NCBI GenBank assembly: GCA_020216575.1
Contig: JAIUYC010000261.1
Span: 1-6,246 of the forward strand
Direction: 5' to 3'
DNA length: 6,246 bases
Source: Coleofasciculus sp. S288
Lineage (GTDB): Bacteria; Cyanobacteriota; Cyanobacteriia; Cyanobacteriales; Coleofasciculaceae
In this document: piece after piece, positions 1 to 5,981 of the stretch
Layout of the letters: each line of letters opens with the position of its first letter
Position numbering within the stretch: the stretch's first letter is position 1
Made by a program: the position numbers and the translations under genes
Notes under the pieces: model-generated
Seen by the model: only the letters and a program-made list of their open reading frames with translations
Database searches by the model: none
What the model was told of the DNA's origin: nothing

Positions 1-5
1 TTGGG

Positions 6-86
6 TTCTGTCAAACTGGGGTGAAAGCTTGATTGGTTGTGGGCTGAAACAATGTAAATTCATCGAATTTTCCCAAAGTGACAGAA
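6..86. repeat. Imperfect inverted repeat, possible mobile-element end
   Basis: TTCTGTCAAACTGGG (6-20) is matched in inverse complement by CCCAAAGTGACAGAA (72-86). Twelve of 15 positions pair, eight of them contiguous, and 51 bases lie between. The outermost bases (GGTTCTGTCA from position 4) resemble the GGTTCTGT-type ends of IS6-family elements, but no transposase reading frame follows. At most this is an element end, a relic or a very short palindromic element. The inverted repeat is seen directly; the link to an IS is a guess. Confidence 0.35.
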
Positions 87-695
87 GAGGGTTATTCTCT
101 ATCACTCTTGAACAGTAAAGATAAAAAGTAGTGAAGCAAGTTCTACCTAGAGTGATCAGACCTTACCACTAGACTGCTACACACTCCATCGAGATATAGG
201 AGTTGGGACTGCACTTGAGTAACGAGTTTTGGTCGTTTGAGGGCGTTTCCTAGCCGATGTTTATTTAATTATTTATTGAATACGTCTTTTTTTAAGGATT
301 TTTCTAGAAGACATGAGCCAAAACCCTCAGTATGCCTGGGTTTGAAACACTCCCGCAAAATAGCCCTACAAGCACCGATAAACCCTCTTTAAGCGATTCC
401 ATACTCTATTGAGCTGTTTCGTCGGTTTTAGAGCCATTTAGAAGGGACTTTTTTCCGGCAGTTCTTAGATTAAATAGCAGCTTCGTTCCTCCCCTCCCCC
501 CAAAAAAAATACTCATATGCTGGATGCCTCTGACTGAGTTTCCGATTCATTTTACATAACCTCTGCTGATGAATCGCTGTCAACAATCGGTAGTACAGTT
601 GCAATAACCCACCAACTGGCACAAGGCACCGCAGAAAAAAGCGTCCTAATTCCGCTTGAAATTGCCTTATTTTGCCCTACAGCTCAACCACCCAC

Positions 696-729
696 GGCTT
701 TATCCCCTAAAGCCTGTAAGGCGTTTTTT
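696..729 (+). terminator. Two overlapping hairpins followed by T6
   Basis: GGCTTTA (696-702) pairs perfectly with TAAAGCC (708-714) around a TCCCC loop. GCCT (712-715) can instead pair with AGGC (719-722), and that smaller hairpin is followed by GTTTTTT (723-729). The two stems share the bases GCC at 712-714, so they exclude each other, as in an attenuator. The second stem has only 4 bp and would be a weak terminator. No gene is known to feed transcription into it. Confidence 0.25.
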
Positions 730-784
730 GGACGTTAGACAGCGCGATCACAAACCGGATTCATCAGTGTTGCTTATCACTTCC

Positions 785-836
785 TGCTCAGAGCAAGAGA
801 AACTGATGCTCAACTGTTGATATCAGTTTTGATATC
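785..836. promoter_or_regulatory. Cluster of nested palindromes, possible operator
   Basis: Several dyads lie side by side. TGCTC-A-GAGCA (785-795) is perfect. AACTGAT (801-807) and ATCAGTT (822-828) flank a second palindrome, CAAC-T-GTTG (811-819), with nearly the same centre. TTGATATC occurs twice, at 817-824 and 829-836, 12 bases apart and so about one helical turn. Such packing is typical of protein-binding DNA. The nearest gene start (1170) is more than 300 bases away, so the target is unclear. Confidence 0.3.
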
Positions 837-1026
837 TAAAATGGCAAGGGATAGAGAGAGGCTATAGCTATCAATGATTTTGCAGCTTTGAGTTCTCTTC
901 TACTTCTGATAAGGTTACAAATTTTTACAGATAGGAGTGATAGAGATACCACTTTACTGCTCACCCCAGTAGTTAACGAGAAATCAACATTTATCGGCTG
1001 TATTCCACTAAAGCATCATTTAGAAG

Positions 1027-1080
1027 CCCCTGGAGTAAACGCGCCATAAAAATACTAGGGGAGTAGTCAGTTTGTATAAA
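1027..1080 (+). promoter_or_regulatory. Possible promoter/operator of the membrane-protein gene
   Basis: CCCCTGGAGTA (1027-1037) can pair with TACTAGGGG (1053-1061), giving nine base pairs with a two-base bulge and a 15-base loop. TATAAA (1075-1080) is one base off the -10 consensus. The right arm of the dyad covers the place where the -35 box would sit, and no good -35 sequence is visible there. A protein bound to the dyad could therefore control transcription toward the gene at 1170. Promoter calling from sequence alone is weak, hence the low confidence. Confidence 0.25.
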
Positions 1081-1156
1081 AGCATTGGAATACCCTGATA
1101 AACAAATAGCAGTTAGTTGCGGCGGAGAGGAAACCGAACCACTCATTAAGCTTGAT

Positions 1157-1162
1157 AGGAGG
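1157..1162 (+). promoter_or_regulatory. Strong ribosome binding site AGGAGG
   Basis: AGGAGG ends seven bases before the ATG at 1170. It is the only near-perfect Shine-Dalgarno sequence ahead of any gene in this window and fixes the start of the membrane-protein gene. Confidence 0.85.
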
Positions 1163-1169
1163 CTAACCA

Positions 1170-1673
1170 ATGAAGATTGTCGAACAAACAGCAAATCAGT
1201 TAAAGCTACAAGCAAGTGGTTGGAAACTAATAATAATGTTGACACTTGCTTACGCTTTTCCTCTCGTTATTTCATTACAGATATTAGTGAGTTCTTATTT
1301 CTATATGCCTTGGTTTATTTATCCCATGGTAGGAGGCTGGATTCTGTTTAGTGGGTTTAATCTATTTAAGATATTACTCTATGGAGAATTCAGGGTTTCT
1401 TATACTTTCGACAAATCTTTAGGTTTACTGAAAATGAAGCGACAGACCTTACGCGGCATCAAAATTACTGAATGGCAACTAAAAGAAATTAGTCAGACAG
1501 AAATTGCCGAAAGAATACATAAAGACAACGATGGAACTTACACAATGTATAGTATCAAGCTTAAGCTAAAATCAGGGGAGTATATACCCGTTCATTTGCC
1601 GGGTGTTACCAATGGACAAAAAAATCAAGAAATGGCTGAGTGTATCCGTCAGTTTCTTAACCTTAAAGTTTAA
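1170..1673 (+). CDS. Two-TM membrane protein, PH-like cytoplasmic domain
   Basis: This encodes a 167-residue protein of unknown function. Two hydrophobic segments (about residues 18-41 and 44-71) form a helical hairpin. A soluble domain follows from about residue 74, beginning FRVSYTFDKSLGLLKMKRQTL and ending in a helix that closes with AECIRQFLNL. The pattern of a short beta-rich domain after a membrane hairpin, with the D-G-T-Y-T-M-Y-S-I-K-L-K-L strand and a final helix, matches a family of small cyanobacterial hypothetical proteins as I remember it; it may be a PH-like fold. The start is set by AGGAGG seven bases upstream. The gene looks more AT-rich than the primase gene, which may mean a different origin. 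No operon partner lies close by: 171 bases separate it from the next gene. After the stop only a weak AAGTT/AACTT stem with a short T-run is visible. A role in sensing or scaffolding at the membrane would be speculation. Confidence 0.8.
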   Translation: MKIVEQTANQLKLQASGWKLIIMLTLAYAFPLVISLQILVSSYFYMPWFIYPMVGGWILFSGFNLFKILLYGEFRVSYTFDKSLGLLKMKRQTLRGIKITEWQLKEISQTEIAERIHKDNDGTYTMYSIKLKLKSGEYIPVHLPGVTNGQKNQEMAECIRQFLNLKV

Positions 1674-1767
1674 TTGTAACTTAACTAATTTTTGTCAGTT
1701 TCATCTTTAAAATAGAAATTATATGTAATAACTCAAACGGCATCTGCCAGCAGTTGAGCTTAACCAA

Positions 1768-1840
1768 AGTGGCTTTCAACGCGCAGCCACTCTCCCAAAC
1801 TGCTACGCTAGTGATATCAGTATTGATTCAATTTGCTAGC
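1768..1840 (+). promoter_or_regulatory. Palindrome cluster upstream of the DNA-binding gene
   Basis: Four dyads occur in 73 bases just before the gene start: AGTGGCT-N10-AGCCACT (1768-1791, seven perfect pairs), GATATC (1813-1818), ATTGA-T-TCAAT (1822-1832) and GCTAGC (1835-1840). A gene for a putative DNA-binding protein preceded by this many palindromes suggests autoregulation. GATATC recurs inside the gene. GTGGCTTT recurs in the quasi-palindrome upstream of the primase. I see no clear -10/-35 pair. Confidence 0.35.
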
Positions 1841-2252
1841 AATTATGTTGAATGAGCCAGTTAGCCAAATGGTTCGCGTACCCACGCCGTTAATTGAGGG
1901 GGTCAGAGAACTGTCTCGACTCCACAGGGCAGGACGTACCAGAGCGGTGCTAGAGGGCATCAAGAAGCTTGTTGCTGCTATTGATAGCGAAACTACTCTT
2001 GATATCGATAGCGTGGCAACAGCGATATCAACACTGACCCAGCGGCTGGACAAGCTAGAGAAACAGAGGTCTTACGCTAGCAACACCGATGATATCGGCT
2101 CGATATCGACACGATTGCAGAAGGTGGAAACTGATATCGAATCAATACAATCGACGATGGCAGATTTGACCGCCAGAGTAGGGGGAGTGGAGGCAGTAGG
2201 CTACATCGGTAACACAGTCACACCAATAACGGAACTGGCTTCATCCGATATC
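1813..2252. repeat. Seven dispersed GATATC palindromes
   Basis: GATATC begins at 1813, 2001, 2024, 2091, 2102, 2133 and 2247. The common extended form is YGATATCGA, and 2100-2109 is the ten-base palindrome TCGATATCGA. One site is upstream of the gene and six are inside it. Four of the six are read as Asp-Ile; the ones at 2024 and 2102 are in another codon phase and read as Ile-Ser. Shared codon use alone would not favour two phases, so these may be protein-binding repeats. Four more GATATC lie elsewhere in the left half of the window (819, 831, 2887, 3144), and I find none from 3246 to 6246. Confidence 0.5.
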
Positions 2253-2576
2253 GAAGCGATAGCACAGCCCTTGGAGCCGACTAATACTAGTAGCAATATC
2301 GAGGAAAACAACAACAGCGATCGCACAGGATTAGCTTCTGAGTTAGAGCCAGCAACGGGGACACAACAGCCTGAAACGCCCCTCACCCAGTCAGCCTTAG
2401 CCAAACGACTGGGAGTATCCAACCACGTTGTCCAAAAACAAAAACAGCATGGTCGGGAGAACTTTGCCGCCTGGTCAAAACAGCGTGACCCAGATGGTAT
2501 CGCCTGGAGTTGGCAAGGGAAACTGTGGAAGGGCAAACCGATGCGTTTTGTACCAGCCAGCTCTAACAAAACTTAG
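1845..2576 (+). CDS. Plasmid-type DNA-binding protein (RHH, coiled coil, HTH)
   Basis: From the ATG at 1845 this is 243 residues. The N-terminal 50 or so residues (S-Q-M-V-R-V-P-T-P-L, then two helices containing VRELSRLHRAGRTRAVLEGI) read as a strand followed by two helices, like a ribbon-helix-helix fold. This N-terminus is one I recognise from cyanobacterial plasmid and accessory proteins. The middle contains heptad-like helices (LTQRLDKLEKQR; ISTRLQKVETDIESIQSTMADLTARV), likely a dimerising coiled coil, then an acidic Ser/Asn-rich linker. The C-terminus has a helix-turn-helix (LTQSALAKRLGVSNHVVQKQ) followed by FAAWSKQRDPDGIAWSW. Likely roles are plasmid maintenance, partition or repression of its own gene; none is proven. 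The start is uncertain: a TTG at 1833 and an ATG at 1869 are in frame and none has a good ribosome binding site. I prefer 1845 because it keeps the putative beta strand intact. The gene holds the GATATC repeats and a HIP1 site. Confidence 0.75.
   Translation: MLNEPVSQMVRVPTPLIEGVRELSRLHRAGRTRAVLEGIKKLVAAIDSETTLDIDSVATAISTLTQRLDKLEKQRSYASNTDDIGSISTRLQKVETDIESIQSTMADLTARVGGVEAVGYIGNTVTPITELASSDIEAIAQPLEPTNTSSNIEENNNSDRTGLASELEPATGTQQPETPLTQSALAKRLGVSNHVVQKQKQHGRENFAAWSKQRDPDGIAWSWQGKLWKGKPMRFVPASSNKT
2317..2324. repeat. HIP1 octamer GCGATCGC
   Basis: This is a perfect copy of the palindrome that is highly over-represented in many cyanobacterial genomes. It lies in the linker-coding part of the DNA-binding gene. 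I see only one exact copy in the window, so it is mild support for a cyanobacterial host and may suggest sequence not fully adapted to a HIP1-rich chromosome. Confidence 0.7.
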
Positions 2577-2727
2577 AGCCAAGAGAAGGTTAACCGATTT
2601 GACAACGAAAAATTAGGTATTTCAGACGGTTCTGTTCTCGCTAAAAGCCCTATTGTGCCGATTAACAAAACCCAGTGCATAAGCTCTGCCATTTCAGAAA
2701 TACAGATGGTTGTACCTCACTGCTTTT

Positions 2728-2745
2728 GAACAATAAATTTTGTTC
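2728..2745 (+). promoter_or_regulatory. Dyad GAACAA-N6-TTGTTC abutting a start codon
   Basis: GAACAA (2728-2733) and TTGTTC (2740-2745) form perfect six-base arms around TAAATT, ending two bases before the ATG at 2748. This dyad occupies the place of a Shine-Dalgarno sequence, which is absent. It could be an operator, or an RNA hairpin that limits ribosome access. The spacing of the arms does not fit the common GAAC-N4-GTTC LexA-type site. Confidence 0.4.
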
Positions 2746-2747
2746 CT

Positions 2748-3212
2748 ATGAAAAACCTTATTCTTCGTCAAATTTCCGCTACCGCTGTAGCAACAGTTGT
2801 GGCTTTGACCGGAGGTGTTCGCGCAGCTTTTGGACAAGCAATATCTTCTTCTACTCGGTCTATGGAACAGGCTGGACTCAATGCGGGATATCGCTTACGG
2901 GCAGAAGGCTATGACCTATATAACATAAAAAACACCCCACAATATCACACTTTTATGCCTAATCGTACAACGAAAACTGTTTCTGTCGATGTTCCGACCA
3001 CAGGTCAATATATCCTTTTGGTCGGAGGCGATGATGATACACAAGACTTAGATATTGAGCTGCATGATGTTGGCTCCGACACCACCTCCGCTAATACAGG
3101 GTTTATTCTATTTAATGTCTACAAGCCAGGTCGCTTTCTTTACGATATCCAAATGGTTGACTGCCGCGCTCCCAACTGCGGTGTTTTTGCAGTTCTTCTA
3201 ACTGTGAACTGA
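2748..3212 (+). CDS. Small exported beta-rich protein, PPC-like
   Basis: This encodes a 154-residue protein with a Sec-type signal peptide: a short basic start (MKNLILRQ), a hydrophobic core (about residues 11-23) and likely cleavage after VRA (26) or GQA (31). The mature part, about 125 residues, is rich in predicted beta strands. The run V-P-T-T-G-Q-Y-I-L-L-V-G-G, then D-L-D-I-E-L-H-D, then K-P-G-R-F-L-Y-D-I-Q-M-V, resembles the order of strands in bacterial pre-peptidase C-terminal (PPC) domains, usually found as appendages of secreted enzymes. Here it stands alone with no catalytic domain. Cys139 and Cys144 are five residues apart and could form a disulfide in the periplasm. No ribosome binding site is visible; a dyad sits there instead. 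The gene is 171 bases from its upstream neighbour and ends 33 bases before the end of the convergent primase gene. The PPC link is from motif memory only, and the function is unknown. Confidence 0.7.
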   Translation: MKNLILRQISATAVATVVALTGGVRAAFGQAISSSTRSMEQAGLNAGYRLRAEGYDLYNIKNTPQYHTFMPNRTTKTVSVDVPTTGQYILLVGGDDDTQDLDIELHDVGSDTTSANTGFILFNVYKPGRFLYDIQMVDCRAPNCGVFAVLLTVN

Positions 3213-3245
3213 TACCAAAACCTGGCTGTGCCACATAGGGGGGAG
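3213..3245. other. Short gap between convergent genes
   Basis: Only 33 bases separate the two stop codons. TGGC-TGT-GCCA can form a four-base stem, but no T-run follows on either strand. I see no credible bidirectional terminator, so the two transcripts may overlap at their 3' ends. Confidence 0.4.
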
Positions 3246-5981
3246 TCAGCTTTCACCTCCTTCAAACAGGGAGGGCTGGCTCACTTTAGAAGTGGCGACG
3301 AGGTGACGATATTCGCTTTTGAAAAATGAACGAATCCAACACTTCACCCAGGCCAACTCAGCTTTACTAAATTTTCCACCTTTTTCACGAATCAGGGCGT
3401 GGAGGTCTTGATTAGTTTGTGCCGCCTTGAGAGCCTCACGGATAGCCAGTGCTCGTTTTTGGCTAGAACGCTCATTGTTGGAACGAGGGTTGGGGTAAGC
3501 CTGTTGTTGGTGGAGTTCATCCCAACCCGTTAAGGGGTCTGTGCAGACCTTTAGGTCTTCACACTTAGGTTTGGGTGCAGACCCGAAACCTTGACCTGGA
3601 GCGGATTGTGCAGGCTTGCAGGATTGCAGTTCATTTTGGAGCGTTTCTGTCAGACTTTTTTGAGCATCTTCTGAAAAAATATTTTCTTCTAAAAATGTTG
3701 AGTTGAGGTCTGCAAGGTCTGCACCTTCCCCATCTGGTAAGGGTTCCAGGTCTGCACAAGAGTCTGCACAAGGGTCTGCACAAGGGGGGGTTAGGTCTGC
3801 ACACGCCTCAAATAACTCCTCAATCCAGGGCTTATCCCCATCGGTATCGGAGCGCAATCGCAAGCCTTTAATAAATAGTCCAGAGCGGAGCTTAACCTTC
3901 TCGACCTCCTGCCAGTCCAAAACATCGTGACAAACTTCCAGCAAAACCTTGCTAAAATTCTGAAGTGAGAACGCCTTAGCACCGGATGCCTCGCAGTAAC
4001 GCAGGTAATGGTCAAACAGGGTTCCCTCGCGACCCTTCTCACCAATGCGTTCTAGGCTGTTGTTATCGCGGATGATATGTTCATTCATCCAAGCCGCGAT
4101 AGAATTGGTCTGAGTTTTGAGTTCCCAGCTTTGGCGCTGGAAGTCGGGAATTTCAGCTTCATCCAGTCCGCGTAAAATCTTAGTCACCTCTGCATCCGGC
4201 ATTGAAATCGCCACGGAGGTCAGGGCAGAAAGTTCCGATTCAAGCAACTGTTCCATGTAAGCGTTGCGTTTGCCCGCGGGTACTTGATTTTGGAAGGAGA
4301 CGCCACATATGCGACGGTCTAAGCCGGAGGTATCCCCGGCAAAAATCGATCCGTTACTAATCGCCACGAGTGTGCCAAAAAATGGCGAGTCGCCCCCTTC
4401 CTTATAGACCTGGCGATAGCTGATGGAGTCGCCACCGGTGAGAGACTTTAAGCCACCAAAGCGACCGACCTGCTTATCCTCATCGGGACAGACCACCAGC
4501 TGAGCATCGATAATCCGAGCGAGTTCATCATCTTTGTTGAGCTTGTCGAGGCGGGAGGATTTAGCATTGGCCTTACCCACGAGTTTTTGCAGGAGTCGGC
4601 TAAACGTGCCCTTACCCGTCCCCGGCTTGCCCACTAAATGAACGAACAGCTGGAGGTCATGGAAGCGGAACTTGACCACACCATTGACAATCGCCAATAA
4701 TTTAAGAACCTTAGCGGTATCACCCTGCATCGCACTCATCGCCCATTCATAAAAATGGGGGCAGTTGGTTCGCAGCAGTTCCAGGGGTGTGGTGGCAGTA
4801 CAGAGAATCGAGATGGGTTGATAATCCCTCTCGAGGTAGGTGGTGAACTTGAAACCTGGGTCATGGGCGTGGGTCTTACCGGTGTTGACCTCAAGGACGC
4901 AGTTTTTAAAAGCAATCCAGTTTTTGCGGTCGAAGGCTTCCCAGCGGGGGACGAGTAATTGCAAGCGCAATAGCTTAATCGTGTCCTCAATATAACGGTA
5001 GTTCTTGAATTCGATGCCCTTAGATTCGAGTAACTTCAGAACAACCTGAGCGAACGCTTTGCTCTCGATGGCCTCCCAGACTCTGCCAGTGAAGATGCGC
5101 CACACATTCTGCTCGTTGTGCCACGCCCAGAACTCGCGGTATTCATCGGCAATCAGCTTGGCTAACTGGCGAGGGCTAGGGGGACAATTGGGCAAATCAG
5201 GTTCGAGGGGGTCTGCCCAGTTTTTTTGTTCAATTTCAGCCAGGACACGCTTAAAAGTTTCGATGCCCTTTTTCTGGATAAAATCATCCAGTCCTTTTCC
5301 ATCATTCATATCCCATTTCCCCGTGATACTTAAAACCGGAACTTTAAACTTGGATAGCTGGAGCGCTAACTTCTGCTCAGCTTTCAATACGTTAGGATTA
5401 ATAGCACTATCGGCATCAAAGCCAATGATGAAGCCAAAACCGGCCTTAGCCAAGCGTTCCAAACCCTGGACTAGATAGCGCTTGCCTTGAGGGTCAGTCT
5501 TGGCGGCGGTCAAGCCCATCTCGACGCCTAATAAGGCGATGGTGGGCAGTCCGAAATAGCAAGCGACGATGGCTTTAAACAGCCCTTCGGTGATCAATAT
5601 ATAAGGATGCCCATCAATCTTCCAGCAGCGCTCCTTGAGGGCTTCTAAGTCTCGCCAGTACTGCTTGTCTGTGGGGTGTGAGGGCAAGATAGCATCATAG
5701 TCGCCTAGGGGTGAGCGGTATTTGGGAGCCTTCTTTTCATTGTCGGATTTCCAGGGCTTGTCGGGGCGAACTTGAATCTGCCATCCATCGCCTTGGAGGA
5801 TTAAACAGTTGCTGTAGGCGGTGTATCCGAGGAGCTGGCTAGCTTCTTCGGCAGAGCTGGAGCGGCAATTGGCTAGCACCCAGTCTGCTGGCAGCTGTCT
5901 TTTCTCTACTAAGTACCGATAGTGATTGGTGGTGAGATTTTGTGAGGTCGTTTGGGGATTGGTGTGTGATAATATAGTCAT
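3246..5981 (-). CDS. DUF3854/TOPRIM primase fused to P4-D5-type helicase
   Basis: This encodes a 911-residue replication protein, probably the replication initiator or primase-helicase of a plasmid or plasmid-like element. Residues about 20-250 match the DUF3854 pattern. They contain TOPRIM-type acidic motifs: ILITEGLFKA with Glu132, and GFDADS with Asp189 and Asp191, then KWDMNDGKGLDDFI. No archaeo-eukaryotic primase motifs are evident. Residues about 265-420 are a D5-like linker. The superfamily 3 helicase core follows: Walker A GKPGTGKGT (451-459, Lys457), Walker B LVVCPDED (Asp500, Glu501), sensor-like TLVAISN (Asn543), and LDRRI with a likely arginine finger (Arg556/557). A low-complexity linker with Cys-Ala-Asp repeats (about 727-760) leads to a basic C-terminal region (about 840-900, with Trp and Lys residues), possibly DNA-binding. 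The ATG at 5981 has only a weak GGA nine bases upstream. All motifs are intact, so it is likely functional. Roles are inferred from family; whether the TOPRIM part makes primers is not established here. Confidence 0.88.
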   Translation of the reverse strand: MTILSHTNPQTTSQNLTTNHYRYLVEKRQLPADWVLANCRSSSAEEASQLLGYTAYSNCLILQGDGWQIQVRPDKPWKSDNEKKAPKYRSPLGDYDAILPSHPTDKQYWRDLEALKERCWKIDGHPYILITEGLFKAIVACYFGLPTIALLGVEMGLTAAKTDPQGKRYLVQGLERLAKAGFGFIIGFDADSAINPNVLKAEQKLALQLSKFKVPVLSITGKWDMNDGKGLDDFIQKKGIETFKRVLAEIEQKNWADPLEPDLPNCPPSPRQLAKLIADEYREFWAWHNEQNVWRIFTGRVWEAIESKAFAQVVLKLLESKGIEFKNYRYIEDTIKLLRLQLLVPRWEAFDRKNWIAFKNCVLEVNTGKTHAHDPGFKFTTYLERDYQPISILCTATTPLELLRTNCPHFYEWAMSAMQGDTAKVLKLLAIVNGVVKFRFHDLQLFVHLVGKPGTGKGTFSRLLQKLVGKANAKSSRLDKLNKDDELARIIDAQLVVCPDEDKQVGRFGGLKSLTGGDSISYRQVYKEGGDSPFFGTLVAISNGSIFAGDTSGLDRRICGVSFQNQVPAGKRNAYMEQLLESELSALTSVAISMPDAEVTKILRGLDEAEIPDFQRQSWELKTQTNSIAAWMNEHIIRDNNSLERIGEKGREGTLFDHYLRYCEASGAKAFSLQNFSKVLLEVCHDVLDWQEVEKVKLRSGLFIKGLRLRSDTDGDKPWIEELFEACADLTPPCADPCADSCADLEPLPDGEGADLADLNSTFLEENIFSEDAQKSLTETLQNELQSCKPAQSAPGQGFGSAPKPKCEDLKVCTDPLTGWDELHQQQAYPNPRSNNERSSQKRALAIREALKAAQTNQDLHALIREKGGKFSKAELAWVKCWIRSFFKSEYRHLVATSKVSQPSLFEGGES
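3749..3784. repeat. Three tandem 12-base repeats in the primase linker
   Basis: GGTCTGCACAAG, AGTCTGCACAAG and GGTCTGCACAAG follow each other without gaps. Further GGTCTGCA copies stand at 3707, 3716 and 3794, and inverse copies GTGCAGACC at 3541 and 3575. In the minus-strand gene the unit encodes four residues with Cys-Ala-Asp at its core, so changes in copy number keep the frame. Seven G (3784-3790; C7 in the coding strand) border the array. The array falls between the helicase and the C-terminal region, where length is probably tolerated. Confidence 0.75.
5965..5973 (+). promoter_or_regulatory. Extended -10-like box, rightward, inside primase start
   Basis: TGTGATAAT fits the extended -10 form (TG, one base, then GATAAT, one mismatch from TATAAT). 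It points rightward, antisense to the first codons of the primase gene. No -35 box lies at the usual distance, which extended -10 promoters can tolerate. The 11-mer TGTGATAATAT recurs at 6179-6189 in the same orientation. Confidence 0.25.

Larger units (their letters stand above)
1..1169. other. Long gene-poor region with several dyads
   Basis: I find no convincing coding region here. The longest open stretches are short, lack a start codon with a ribosome binding site, and resemble no family I know. No tRNA-like or rRNA-like sequence is visible. The region does contain structured DNA, listed separately: an inverted repeat at 6-86, overlapping hairpins at 696-729, a palindrome cluster at 785-836 and a hairpin at 1027-1061. 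It also has a polypyrimidine run followed by eight A (about 488-509). It may be the decayed remains of mobile DNA, an unannotated RNA locus, or an extended regulatory or replication region; the sequence alone does not decide. Confidence 0.6.

Noticed and set aside
488..509. G-quadruplex or polypurine signal on the minus strand
   Set aside because: Only two long G runs and one short one are present, too few for a standard quadruplex, and no related element is nearby.
538..738. Rightward open stretch of about 66 codons
   Set aside because: It has no ATG, GTG or TTG start with a ribosome binding site, follows a stop directly, and its translation resembles no family I know. This length occurs by chance.
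15..970. ACTGGGGTGA (15-24) and its inverse complement (961-970) as ends of an insertion sequence
   Set aside because: A ten-base match in about 1 kb is expected by chance, the repeats do not extend outward, and no transposase lies between.
1085..1351. Rightward 88-codon frame starting with TTG
   Set aside because: It overlaps the membrane-protein gene, which has a perfect ribosome binding site and clear membrane segments.
2599..2623. TTGACA as a -35 box for the exported-protein gene
   Set aside because: The only -10-like sequence (TATTTC) is 13 bases away, too close, and nothing fits at 16-18 bases.
2728..2745. LexA-type SOS box
   Set aside because: The GAAC and GTTC halves are ten bases apart, not four, and the cyanobacterial LexA consensus differs.
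3749..3803. CRISPR array
   Set aside because: The repeats are 12 bases long without spacers, lie in frame within a gene, and encode a protein linker.
3791..4045. Leftward 84-codon frame inside the primase gene, ending at the C7 tract
   Set aside because: It is an alternate-frame shadow rich in Arg and Cys; the primase frame carries the conserved sequence.
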